This document shows, in pieces, positions 52,505-62,029 of a stretch of DNA of 64,000 nt; position 1 is the first letter of the stretch; each line of letters begins with the position of its first letter. Location: the NCBI GenBank assembly GCA_964389675.1, contig CAYMEV010000012.1, forward strand, positions 1 to 64,000, in the 5' to 3' direction. Position numbers and translations under genes: made by a program. A model generated the notes under the pieces. It was not told the DNA's origin, did not search any database, and saw only the letters and a program-made list of their open reading frames with translations. Origin of the DNA: CAYMEV01 sp964389675 [NCBI: uncultured Candidatus Sumerlaeota bacterium]. Lineage in GTDB: Bacteria > CAYMEV01.

Positions 52505-52616
52505 GGGCAAAATTATTGGAGGCTAATAATAAGGCAGACTAAAAATAATAATCCAATTAATATAAATAAAACAAAAAAAGGTTAAATTGGAATAATAGCC
52601 TCCAATAATTTTGCCC
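52505..52616. repeat. 112-bp element with 21-bp perfect terminal inverted repeats
   Basis: Left arm 52505-52525 begins GGGCAAAATTATTGG and is the exact reverse complement of 52596-52616. A second inner pair, TCCAATT (52552-52558) and AATTGGA, also pairs. It lies 5 bp after the gdhA stop and about 65 bp before the DHH gene start. It could be a large terminator, a regulatory element, or a MITE-like remnant; no target duplication or transposase is visible. Confidence 0.7.
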
Positions 52617-52621
52617 GGTTT

Positions 52622-54001
<1,380 letters not shown>

Positions 54002-54015
54002 TTAGATATTAGACA

Positions 54016-54043
54016 ATTATATAAAAAATAGAATATAAGTCAA
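54016..54043 (-). promoter_or_regulatory. Sigma-70-like promoter of gdhA
   Basis: TTGACT and perfect TATAAT with a 16-nt spacer on the minus strand, about 48 bp before the gdhA ATG. Confidence 0.65.
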
Positions 54044-54177
54044 CAATAATATTAATAAAATGATACAAAAATAACCAGTTAAGGATAAAGAAAAACAGCA
54101 GGAATTTATTATATACGGATAAATAAATAATATATAAAATATTGATATATATCCGGAATGATGATATAAATATAATA

Positions 54178-57156
54178 ATGGTTAAAAATGTAACAGTTGG
54201 GTTTGATAAATACAGGTTCGATAATGAGCTTCTATACAATCTTATGCCTTTCAAGATAGGCGAGATCCTTCTTATATCTTCGCTGTATGATGCATATATA
54301 CTTGAGAATGAGAGGATCTTGTCAGAGCAGATCTTCGGTGAATACCATAAGCTTAATCTCAGTTCTGCACCAAAGATAACCCATGCCCCTACACTGAATT
54401 CAGCCCTTGAGATACTGAAAAAGAAGAGCTTTGACATGGTCATTGTCATGAGGAGGATTTCTGACTCCAATATATTTGAGATCGGCGAAAGGATAAAAAG
54501 GCTTGATAACAGATGCTTCATACTTCTCCTTCTTAATAACAATTCTGAAATTGCGCTTATTAAGGATAAAAAGTTCAGCTTAAGCGGTATTGATAATGTA
54601 TTTGTATGGAATGGCGATTCAAAGGTGTTCCTGGCGATGATAAAGTACATTGAGGATAAGGTAAATGCTGCTAATGATACAAAAATATCAATGGCAAGGA
54701 TCATTCTTCTTGTTGAAGATTCAATCAGGTATTACAGCAGGTTCCTGCCTATTCTCTATACCCAGATAGTAAAACAGACTCAGAGGCTGATTGCAGATGA
54801 AAGCCCAGATGAAATGATCAAAATACTCAGAATGAGGACAAGGCCAAAGATAATGCTTGCAAGAAATTATGAAGAAGCTGTAGAAATCATAGACAACTAC
54901 AGAGAGTATCTTCTGTGCCTTATTTCGGATGTTAAATTCCAAAGAAATGGTAATGATGATGAAGAAGCCGGAATAGACCTGATATCCTATCTCAGAAGTC
55001 TGAAAGCTGATGTCCCGACGCTTCTGCAGTCTTCAAACCCTGAGAACAGGGCTTTTGCAGAGAAACTTGAGTCAGCATTTATCTATAAGGAATCCCAGCA
55101 TCTCGAGAGAGAGCTGATTGAATTCATGCTTAACAGCCTCGGCTTCGGCGATTTTATATTCAAGGATTCAAATGGCAATGAAATTGCACGTGCAAGATCA
55201 ATGGAGGATTTTAAGCGCATCATTAAGAATATCGGCATAGAATCAGTGATGTACCATGCCAGGAGAAATCATTTTTCAGCATGGCTTCTGGCAAGGGGAG
55301 AAGTCTATTACGCAAAAATTCTTCATCCCGTGAAGATAGAGGATTTTAAGAATCCAATGGACCTTAAGGCATATATTATGGATATTTTTGAAACAGCCAG
55401 GATGCACAAGACAAAAGGAAGGATAATAAGCTTTGATGAGTCTATGCTTGATCAGCACAGCCATATATTGAAGCTTTCAGGGGGTTCGCTGGGAGGGAAA
55501 GGCAGAGGGCTTGCATTTATTAATAGCATACTCCAGAAGATCGAAAGCAACGGGCTTGTGGAAGGAATTGATGTGAAGATCCCTCTCACTACCATTATAG
55601 GGACAGACGAATTTGAATCTTTTATGGAAAAAGGCAGTTTTTCCGGCAATCCCTTCCATGAAAAGGATTTCAGCAAAATCCAGAAATCCTTTCTTGAATC
55701 TGATTTGTCATCAGAGCTTTATGCAAAATTAAAAAGGCTGCTGAAAACGTGGAGACAGCCTCTTGCAATAAGGTCATCCGGGCTTTTTGAGGATTCCTTT
55801 TCCTTTCCCTTTGCGGGCATATATTCAACATTTATGCTTCCCAACAATCAGAGGAGCATAGAAGAAAGGGCCCGAAAAGTATCAGACAGCATTAAACTTA
55901 TATATGCATCATTATTTTCAAATTCCGCAAAATCCTATTTTAATGCAATAAATTATAATATTCAGGATGAGAAGATGGCAATTGTCTTACAGAATGTAAT
56001 AGGAAGGAATTATAAAGGGGTGTTCTACCCGCATATATCAGGAATTGCCCAGTCATATAACTATTACCCTTCATCCTATATGGGTATGGAAGATGGAGTA
56101 GCAGTATTGGCTGTGGGGCTTGGAAAATATGTTGTCGAAGGGGAGATAGCCTTCAGGTTCTGCCCCAGATATCCTAAGATCGATATCATTGACAAGGCAG
56201 AGCTTCTTAACCATAACCAGAAGCAATTCTATGCCATAGACATGGAAAGGGATAGAATAAACCTTATTGAAGGGGAAGGCAGCACATTAAAAGAGCTTGA
56301 TATCCAGGGAGTAAGGGAAAGTTTCATAAACTATTGCGTTTCAGTTTTTGATAAAGAGAACGACAGGTTTGAAGTTGGCTATAATATGGAAGGCCCGAGG
56401 GTTGTCAACTTTGCAAATATTCTGAAGTATAATGCAGTGCCTGTTGCAAAAGCCATAGAGGTTCTGCTTGAAATAATTAAGGAAGCAGTGGGGATAGCAG
56501 TTGAGATAGAGTTTGCAGTTGACCTGGGGGAAGATGTGTGGAAAAATAAACCTGTATTTTACATACTCCAGATTAAGCCTCTCTTTTCCAGTTTTGAAGA
56601 AGTCGCCGGGGATATACGCAGTGAGAAAATGGAAAACCTTCTGATAAAAACCTCAAAAGCAATGGGGAATGGCATAATTGACAATATTTCTGATATAGTA
56701 TGCGCGGACATTGAATCCTTCAGCATAAAAAATTCTACTGAAATGGCCTTAGAATTAGAGAGGATCAATGAAGTTTTCCAGAAGAATAATAGCAGTTATA
56801 TTCTTATAGGTCCCGGCAGATGGGGAACCAGGGACAGGTGGCTTGGAATTCCAGTGAAATGGGCGCAGATATCTAATGCAAAGGTTATTGTTGAGATAGG
56901 GATGCCGGATTTTCAGGTAGAACCATCCCTGGGTTCTCATTTTTTCTGCAATATAATTTCAATGAATGTCGGATACCTTTCAGTCCCCTATAAATCAGAT
57001 AACGGCTTTTTTGATTATAACTGGCTGAAGAAAAAAAAGCCCTGTAAGGATTACAGGTACTTTAAGCATTACAGATTTGACAGGCCCCTCAGGGTAGTTC
57101 TGGATGGCAGAAGAGCTTTGTCCGTCATTTATAAGGATGGCCAGGGGGCGTGCTGA
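54178..57156 (+). CDS. Large protein: two receiver-like domains and a PEP/pyruvate-dikinase-type ATP-binding domain
   Basis: 992 residues from ATG 54178; a TTG at 54142 would add 12, and neither has a clear ribosome site. Residues about 25-165 look like a degenerate receiver without a central Asp. Residues about 180-330 form a receiver that keeps the acidic pair (ILLVEDS), a central Asp (LISDVKFQ) and a Lys (FIYKES), with an insert after the first helix. Residues about 440-870 are a PPDK N-terminal ATP-binding module (LSGGSLGGKGRGLA, AIRSSGLFEDSFSFPFAG). A distinctive tail has YILIGPGRWGTRDRWLG. The swivelling phosphohistidine domain and PEP barrel of real PPDK/PEP synthase are absent. Its substrate is unknown. 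Confidence 0.75.
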   Translation: MVKNVTVGFDKYRFDNELLYNLMPFKIGEILLISSLYDAYILENERILSEQIFGEYHKLNLSSAPKITHAPTLNSALEILKKKSFDMVIVMRRISDSNIFEIGERIKRLDNRCFILLLLNNNSEIALIKDKKFSLSGIDNVFVWNGDSKVFLAMIKYIEDKVNAANDTKISMARIILLVEDSIRYYSRFLPILYTQIVKQTQRLIADESPDEMIKILRMRTRPKIMLARNYEEAVEIIDNYREYLLCLISDVKFQRNGNDDEEAGIDLISYLRSLKADVPTLLQSSNPENRAFAEKLESAFIYKESQHLERELIEFMLNSLGFGDFIFKDSNGNEIARARSMEDFKRIIKNIGIESVMYHARRNHFSAWLLARGEVYYAKILHPVKIEDFKNPMDLKAYIMDIFETARMHKTKGRIISFDESMLDQHSHILKLSGGSLGGKGRGLAFINSILQKIESNGLVEGIDVKIPLTTIIGTDEFESFMEKGSFSGNPFHEKDFSKIQKSFLESDLSSELYAKLKRLLKTWRQPLAIRSSGLFEDSFSFPFAGIYSTFMLPNNQRSIEERARKVSDSIKLIYASLFSNSAKSYFNAINYNIQDEKMAIVLQNVIGRNYKGVFYPHISGIAQSYNYYPSSYMGMEDGVAVLAVGLGKYVVEGEIAFRFCPRYPKIDIIDKAELLNHNQKQFYAIDMERDRINLIEGEGSTLKELDIQGVRESFINYCVSVFDKENDRFEVGYNMEGPRVVNFANILKYNAVPVAKAIEVLLEIIKEAVGIAVEIEFAVDLGEDVWKNKPVFYILQIKPLFSSFEEVAGDIRSEKMENLLIKTSKAMGNGIIDNISDIVCADIESFSIKNSTEMALELERINEVFQKNNSSYILIGPGRWGTRDRWLGIPVKWAQISNAKVIVEIGMPDFQVEPSLGSHFFCNIISMNVGYLSVPYKSDNGFFDYNWLKKKKPCKDYRYFKHYRFDRPLRVVLDGRRALSVIYKDGQGAC

Positions 57157-57185
57157 ACATGCCCCCTGATATCTCTGAGGTTTTT
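57144..57185 (+). terminator. Hairpin at the end of the large gene
   Basis: GGGGGCGTG and CATGCCCCC pair (one G-U) around CTGAA, with the stop TGA inside the hairpin; TTTTTT follows after about 14 nt. Confidence 0.55.
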
Positions 57186-57188
57186 TGG

Positions 57189-57527
57189 TCAGGCATAATC
57201 TTCGCAGTGCCAAACACCGCTTTCAGGCTTATTGTATGTACATGTTGCCAGGTTGTCGCATGTTGCGCAAAGCCCTTTAACTTCCTTTAAATTCTTCTCC
57301 TTGTGGGGTAAGCTTTTTTCAAGATTTTCTTCTGATGGCTTCTCTGTATCGCCTTCTGGCATTTCAAACTCTTCGCAGTGAAGTATCTGCCTGTTCAACC
57401 CGTTTAAAAACATGCATGTAGGCCCGTTCTTGCATGTGGCGCAAAGTCCGAGGTATTGCTTTTCCTGCTCTGGCTCGAGAGTTGTAAATTCCTCATTGTG
57501 ATTTTGTTTCTGGCTATCCTTTATCAT
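57189..57527 (-). CDS. Cysteine-repeat small protein under a sigma-54 promoter
   Basis: 112 residues from the ATG at 57527, with AAGGAGG 8 nt upstream. Two repeats share the pattern L-C-A-T-C-x-N-x2-T-C-x(n)-H-C-E: GLCATCKNGPTCMFL ending ILHCEEFE, and GLCATCDNLATCTYN ending VWHCEDYA. Four conserved Cys per repeat suggest a metal or iron-sulphur site or a redox switch. I cannot name the family. The linker is acidic. A near-consensus sigma-54 promoter lies upstream and an NtrC-type regulator with its kinase is encoded beyond it, which suggests the three form a sensing circuit. Confidence 0.75.
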   Translation of the reverse strand: MIKDSQKQNHNEEFTTLEPEQEKQYLGLCATCKNGPTCMFLNGLNRQILHCEEFEMPEGDTEKPSEENLEKSLPHKEKNLKEVKGLCATCDNLATCTYNKPESGVWHCEDYA

Positions 57528-57566
57528 TTTAATATCCTCCTTAATTTTCATTCTGCTAATATTAAG

Positions 57567-57582
57567 TGCAAAATGTGTGCCA
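57567..57582 (-). promoter_or_regulatory. Sigma-54 promoter of the cysteine-repeat gene
   Basis: TGGCACACATTTTGCA on the minus strand matches TGGCACG-N4-TTGCA with one difference. The GC element is about 40 bp before the start codon. A start site would lie near 57555. Confidence 0.85.
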
Positions 57583-57606
57583 AACATTAAAGATTTAAGG
57601 AGGATT

Positions 57607-57717
57607 ATGTGTTATAGCGTATTTATCCGGCGAAGCCAGGACTGGGGACTGCTGAAAATTTACTCTGCATTGTCAGATTTATTGAATAAAATGGTACCTT
57701 TTTACCCATGTGTATAA
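57607..57717 (+). CDS. Possible 36-residue small protein
   Basis: ATG 57607 follows AAGGAGG by only 3 nt. The frame reads MCYSVFIRRSQDWGLLK and ends after NKMVPFYPCV with TAA. MCYS at the start resembles the N terminus of SRAP-type peptidases, which begin with a catalytic Cys, so this could be a truncated relic. It lies between the cysteine-repeat gene and the regulator gene, on the opposite strand from both. Confidence 0.3.
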   Translation: MCYSVFIRRSQDWGLLKIYSALSDLLNKMVPFYPCV

Positions 57718-57739
57718 TTATTTACCATGGGCCGGAGGA

Positions 57740-59080
57740 CTAATCCTTCATCTTTTTAAGCTTTTCTCTCAGGGTTTTTCTGTTGATACCCAATATCTTG
57801 GCTGCTTGAGACTGATTATTTCCCACAGTTTCAAGCACATACAGGATATGCCTGTTCTGGACTTCTTCCAGTGTTTTAAGGCCTGTATTTTCACTGCAGA
57901 TATTATATCTCATATAATCAGGCAGGTCAGGTACATCAATTGTGTCCTGCTCTACCATGAGGGTAAGGCGCTGTAAAAGATTCTCCAGTTCCCTTATATT
58001 ACCGGGCCATGTATAATTTTTAAGAACAGAGAGTGCATTGTCAGAAAAATGCTGCCTGCTTTTGCCAAGCTCTGCACAAAACTTATCAAGCAGGTGGCTG
58101 GTCAGCAGAAAGATATCATCATCACGTTCTCTGAGAGGAGGCAGGTCTATATGCAGAACATTGAGCCTGTAAAAGAGGTCTTCTCTGAACAGCTGCCGGC
58201 TCACCATCTTGGAAAGGTCTTTATTGGTGGCAGTGATTACCCTTACATCCACCTTGCGGGGTTTGCTCGAGCCTACCATGCTGACCTCTTTGTTCTGCAG
58301 TATCCTCAGAAGCTTTGCCTGCATCGCGAGTGCCGTATCGCCAATCTCATCAAGGAAAATAGTACCCCCGTCTGCTGTCTGGAAGAAGCCTGCCCTTGAC
58401 TCATTTGCCCCGGTAAATGCTCCTTTTATATAGCCGAATAATTCGCTTTCAAGCAGGGTTTCAGGTATGGCACTGCAGTTAACAGGTATAAAAGGAGCGC
58501 TGTTCCTCTTGCTTTTATAATGAATGCCTCTTGCAATGAGTTCCTTTCCTGTTCCGCTTTCACCTGTAATAAGAACTGTATAGGATGTTGATGCAGCCTT
58601 TTCCACCATATTGAAAACATTCTGCATTGCTTCTGATTCCCCTATTATCCCGTGCAAAGATCCTCCTGACATTGTCTTTTTGGATGAGGTCCTTTTCTGG
58701 TGCAGCTTATCAAGCGCCCTGCTTACTGCAGTAAAAAGCTCCTCATCTGTAAATGGTTTGCTCAGGTAATCTTCAGCGCCTATCTTTACAGCCTTGATGG
58801 CGCCCTCTATTGTAGGGTAGCCTGTGATCATAATTATTTCTGAATCCTTGAAATTCTCCTTCACGAATCTGATAAGGTCCAGGCCGCTTATTTTGGGCAT
58901 TTTGAGGTCTGTTATGACCAGGTCGATATGTGTTGATTCAAGTATTTTTATTGCCTCAGAGACATTTGATGATGAAAAAACCTGATAACCCTTGATCATA
59001 AGGTTCCTTTTTATCACTTCAACTGTCGAGATAGAATCATCAACGACCAGTATCTTTTCTTTTGCCTCGCTATTGGCCAT
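57740..59080 (-). CDS. NtrC-family sigma-54-dependent response regulator
   Basis: 446 residues. The receiver (1-120) has LVVDDSIS and the phosphoacceptor Asp in LVITDLKMPKISG. The AAA+ domain has Walker A GESGTGKE, the canonical sigma-54 loop GAFTGA and DGGTIFLDEIGD. A Fis-type helix-turn-helix ends the protein (NNQSQAAKILGINRKTLREKL). This is the AtoC/HydG/ZraR layout. Its kinase is encoded upstream with an 11-bp overlap. The sigma-54 promoter of the cysteine-repeat gene about 160 bp downstream is the nearest candidate target. Confidence 0.9.
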   Translation of the reverse strand: MANSEAKEKILVVDDSISTVEVIKRNLMIKGYQVFSSSNVSEAIKILESTHIDLVITDLKMPKISGLDLIRFVKENFKDSEIIMITGYPTIEGAIKAVKIGAEDYLSKPFTDEELFTAVSRALDKLHQKRTSSKKTMSGGSLHGIIGESEAMQNVFNMVEKAASTSYTVLITGESGTGKELIARGIHYKSKRNSAPFIPVNCSAIPETLLESELFGYIKGAFTGANESRAGFFQTADGGTIFLDEIGDTALAMQAKLLRILQNKEVSMVGSSKPRKVDVRVITATNKDLSKMVSRQLFREDLFYRLNVLHIDLPPLRERDDDIFLLTSHLLDKFCAELGKSRQHFSDNALSVLKNYTWPGNIRELENLLQRLTLMVEQDTIDVPDLPDYMRYNICSENTGLKTLEEVQNRHILYVLETVGNNQSQAAKILGINRKTLREKLKKMKD

Positions 59081-60782
59081 TTTTGACCTCCTTTTGGGTT
59101 TTTTGTCCCTCCAGGACAGGAAGGGAGATAGTGAATGTAGTTCCGCTTCCAGGCCTGCTGTCGACCCTGATTGAACCGTTATGGGATTTTACAATCCCAT
59201 GCACGACTGCAAGGCCGAGCCCTGTGCCTTCATTTACATCCTTGGTGGTGAAGAAGGGAAGAAAAATCTGCTTTACTATATCCTCGCTCATTCCGGTTCC
59301 AGTATCCTTGACTCTTAGCTCCACAAATCCATTCTTTTTTCTTGTTTCTACAATAAGCTTTCCGCCTTCAGGCATTGCCTGTATTGCATTTACGACAAGA
59401 TTGACCAGGACCTGGTGCATCTGGGAAGGGTCAGCATCAATAAGAGGGAGGTCCCTTGTGAGGACCTTGTTCAGTTCCACGCCGTATTTAATGCACCTTG
59501 ATTCGAGGAAAAACAGCCCTTCATTTATCAGCTTGTTCAGGTTTACTTTAAGTTTTTGTGGCGGCATCTGCCTGCCGAATATCATGAGTTTCTTTATTAT
59601 TTCACGTGCGTGGAGTGATGCATTGATTATATAATTCAGGTCGGATTTGATCTGTACCGGAAGATCTGGTGTTTTTATCGAGAGCTGGGCAAAACCCAGA
59701 ATATTGCTCAATGGCTCATTCAATTCATGTGCAACCCCGGCTGAAAGCTGGCCGATCGTGGCAAGCCTGTCAGCATGCCTCAGCTGTTCCTGAAGCTTGC
59801 TTCTTTCTTCTTCTGCCTGTTTCCTCTCAATTATCAGCGCTATCTGCTGGGCTACTGTGTCAATAAGGTTCTGTTCCTCAATCAGAAATGGTTCACCTTC
59901 AATGTCCTTAGGGCTTTTAATATAGCCCACCTCGACACTGCCCCTGGTTTCATCTCGGAGGACTATATTTGCAGAAAGCTTATGAGGGGCATCTTCTATT
60001 TTGCTGGATGAGTACTCTTTATTGTCAACGATTATCCTTGCATAGGTCAGTTCCGGGTATTGCCATGCCGGAGGCAGCAATTCCACTATCCTGTTAAAGA
60101 TATCAATCAGTGACACTCCCGGTTTTTTCACGATCTGGGCAATCTCATACAGGCAGCTGATTTCCTTGACCCTTTCCCTCAATGTTGCCTGCGCCTGCTG
60201 ATGGATTATTGCATCCCCGAGAATTGTACACATTGATTCATACAGGTAGATATCTTTTGATGAGAAATAGTCCTTTTTAAGGTTCTTTAATATAAGTATG
60301 CCATTGTTTATGCCCTCTATAGAGAAGGGCAGGAAAGCAAGGGATTTGTACTTGCCTCCGATGGTGATCTTCTTTTGCTCTTTTTCTGAGCCCCTGGTTA
60401 CTTTAATCTCGAAGCTTTTTGCAGAATCCCCGGTATAAAAACTGCCTTTTGATGTGAAGTAGGGCGGATTGAGCTCGATGCTCCGTCTTGATATATAGGA
60501 GCATATGATCTCAAGCCCTCTTTCATCATAACAGCATGGAATGAAGTGTTCCTTTTCCTTATAAAGGCAGTTTAGCGTCTCGAAATGATAACGGGTATCA
60601 GGTTCCATCTTCAGTTCGCACTGGTAGAAGAGCTTGTCCTGTTTAATCCTGAGTATCAGTGAGTCGCATTTTGTAAAATCCTTAAGGATCTTCAATATAT
60701 TCTTAAGAAAATCAGTCTTTGGCGTTCCCTCCAGGGCAGCCTGGAGAATACTGTGCGACAGTTTGCAGAAACGGTTAAACAT
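59070..60782 (-). CDS. Soluble GAF-type sensor histidine kinase
   Basis: 570 residues from the ATG at 60782, where GGAGG lies 5 nt upstream; the in-frame upstream extension lacks a site. No membrane segment is present. Two sensor regions of GAF type fill residues 10-310, with the second containing CLYEIAQIVKKPG. A coiled-coil linker (IERKQAEEERSKLQEQL) leads to HisKA (LSAGVAHELNEPLSNILG with the phosphorylated His) and HATPase (NLVVNAIQAMPEGG, DTGTGM, GTGLGLAVVHGI). It is the partner of the regulator encoded next. Cytosolic input is implied; the Cys residues in the N-terminal region (CDSLIL, FIPCCYDE, EIICSY) may bind a ligand. Confidence 0.9.
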   Translation of the reverse strand: MFNRFCKLSHSILQAALEGTPKTDFLKNILKILKDFTKCDSLILRIKQDKLFYQCELKMEPDTRYHFETLNCLYKEKEHFIPCCYDERGLEIICSYISRRSIELNPPYFTSKGSFYTGDSAKSFEIKVTRGSEKEQKKITIGGKYKSLAFLPFSIEGINNGILILKNLKKDYFSSKDIYLYESMCTILGDAIIHQQAQATLRERVKEISCLYEIAQIVKKPGVSLIDIFNRIVELLPPAWQYPELTYARIIVDNKEYSSSKIEDAPHKLSANIVLRDETRGSVEVGYIKSPKDIEGEPFLIEEQNLIDTVAQQIALIIERKQAEEERSKLQEQLRHADRLATIGQLSAGVAHELNEPLSNILGFAQLSIKTPDLPVQIKSDLNYIINASLHAREIIKKLMIFGRQMPPQKLKVNLNKLINEGLFFLESRCIKYGVELNKVLTRDLPLIDADPSQMHQVLVNLVVNAIQAMPEGGKLIVETRKKNGFVELRVKDTGTGMSEDIVKQIFLPFFTTKDVNEGTGLGLAVVHGIVKSHNGSIRVDSRPGSGTTFTISLPVLEGQKTQKEVKNGQ

Positions 60783-60850
60783 AAATCCTCCAGTGTGTGA
60801 TACAATTATACCCACTAATTAACTTAATGTATGGTTTTCCAGTCATGTAA

Positions 60851-60864
60851 GGGTAATATTACCC
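60851..60864. promoter_or_regulatory. Perfect 14-bp palindrome upstream of the kinase gene
   Basis: GGGTAATATTACCC lies 69 bp upstream of the kinase start, between cheD and the kinase gene. A TATAAT box (minus strand, 60805-60810) lies between it and the start, so it could be an operator. Confidence 0.5.
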
Positions 60865-60911
60865 CAATCATGAAAATAATCAAGAATATATTTCGGTATA
60901 TCGGTATTTTT

Positions 60912-61394
60912 TTAAATGCTGATGACGCCGAAGCGGTGAGAGCGTATTATGAAAATCTTACTGTCTGTGTGGAATTCGACGGTCCTTCCATGGTTTCCCC
61001 CTGAATCTTCTGCAATTAAAGGTATCTCGAGGTTCTTAAGGATGTTTCTTATGGATGCAGTGTTTTTCTCACCGATATTCAGGGATTCCTTCTGTATCCT
61101 TTTGAACATGCATGACCCGCCTGCCATTTTGGCGCGAAGATTCCGGATCCCTATTCCCTCCGACAGGCATGTCCCTATTATATAGTTTACAGCGGTATCT
61201 GCAAATTTTCCAGGCGATGGAAGGGATGGAAACCTCTCGCTTTTTGGCAGCATAATGTGTGCCATGGCGGAATAACTGCTGTTAATATCAAATATTGCAA
61301 GGGCAACACAGCTTCCAAGCCCTACTATCTTCAGGATATCTCCGCTATTTCCGAATGCAATGCAGGACATCCCGACATTGATGATATTATTCAT
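60912..61394 (-). CDS. cheD: Chemoreceptor glutamine deamidase CheD
   Basis: 160 residues. GLGSCVALAIFD holds the catalytic Cys, and MAHIMLP the His. AKMAGGSCMFKR and IRSHRFGVISI complete the CheD pattern. CheD deamidates glutamines of chemoreceptors and binds CheC. The ATG overlaps the cheC stop by 4 bp, giving a coupled cheA-cheC-cheD run. No chemoreceptor, cheW, cheY, cheB or cheR gene is seen in the window, so the rest of the operon is upstream of it. Confidence 0.9.
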   Translation of the reverse strand: MNNIINVGMSCIAFGNSGDILKIVGLGSCVALAIFDINSSYSAMAHIMLPKSERFPSLPSPGKFADTAVNYIIGTCLSEGIGIRNLRAKMAGGSCMFKRIQKESLNIGEKNTASIRNILKNLEIPLIAEDSGGNHGRTVEFHTDSKIFIIRSHRFGVISI

Positions 61395-62017
61395 TTGCTG
61401 TTCAGTGAAATATCGTATTTTTTATATATTATCTTGTTCAGCAGTATCCCGGGAAAGAAAAGGGCCCTTATGTTCAGGAATCCATCCGGATCATTGAACT
61501 GCGTATCTATTACCAGTGACCTTGTAAAGCTCAGGCTCTGCCTTACAATGGCGAAGTCAATAAGAGCCTGTATATGGTCATATGCAAATGAGGGTATTGA
61601 GGGCATCAGTTTTATATTAAGCATAGAAGCCAGCCCCTTTATATAGGAGCATATTATAATGTTTGCAATTTCCTCAAGGCATGAGATATCCTCAGGAGAG
61701 AGGCTGTCGAAGTCCCTTTTCTTATTTCCCCTTATATAATTCAGTATGCCATCAATGGACCTGTCGTCAAAGATCAAAAGGAAACAACCGTCAGCATCTC
61801 CCAGTACTTCAAAGTATAGAGCTCCTTTAAGCTGATTTTCAGGAAAGAGTGTATCTTTGATCTCTGATATGGGGAAGATTGAAACATTCGGGATATTGAT
61901 ATAGATCTTTCTGTCCAGGATATGAGAGAGGGAATATGCTGCTGATCCTGTTCCTATATTGCCGAATTCCTTTAAAATGTCCTTCAGTATGAATTTGAAT
62001 TTATGCTCTTCTTTCAT
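61391..62017 (-). CDS. cheC: CheC-family CheY-P phosphatase
   Basis: 208 residues with two copies of the CheC phosphatase motif: LKEFGNIGTGSAAYSLS (E-x2-N form) near residue 15, and CLEEIANIIICSYIKGL near 105. Two functional sites are typical of CheC; CheX has one central site. CheC dephosphorylates CheY-P and is stimulated by CheD, which is encoded next. AAAGGAGA precedes the ATG. The gene follows cheA by 12 bp. Confidence 0.88.
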   Translation of the reverse strand: MKEEHKFKFILKDILKEFGNIGTGSAAYSLSHILDRKIYINIPNVSIFPISEIKDTLFPENQLKGALYFEVLGDADGCFLLIFDDRSIDGILNYIRGNKKRDFDSLSPEDISCLEEIANIIICSYIKGLASMLNIKLMPSIPSFAYDHIQALIDFAIVRQSLSFTRSLVIDTQFNDPDGFLNIRALFFPGILLNKIIYKKYDISLNSK

Positions 62018-62029
62018 TGGAGGTCTCCT

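Noticed and set aside
52505-52616. Insertion sequence
   Set aside because: It has inverted ends but is only 112 bp, contains no frame and shows no target duplication, so it is listed as a repeat element only.
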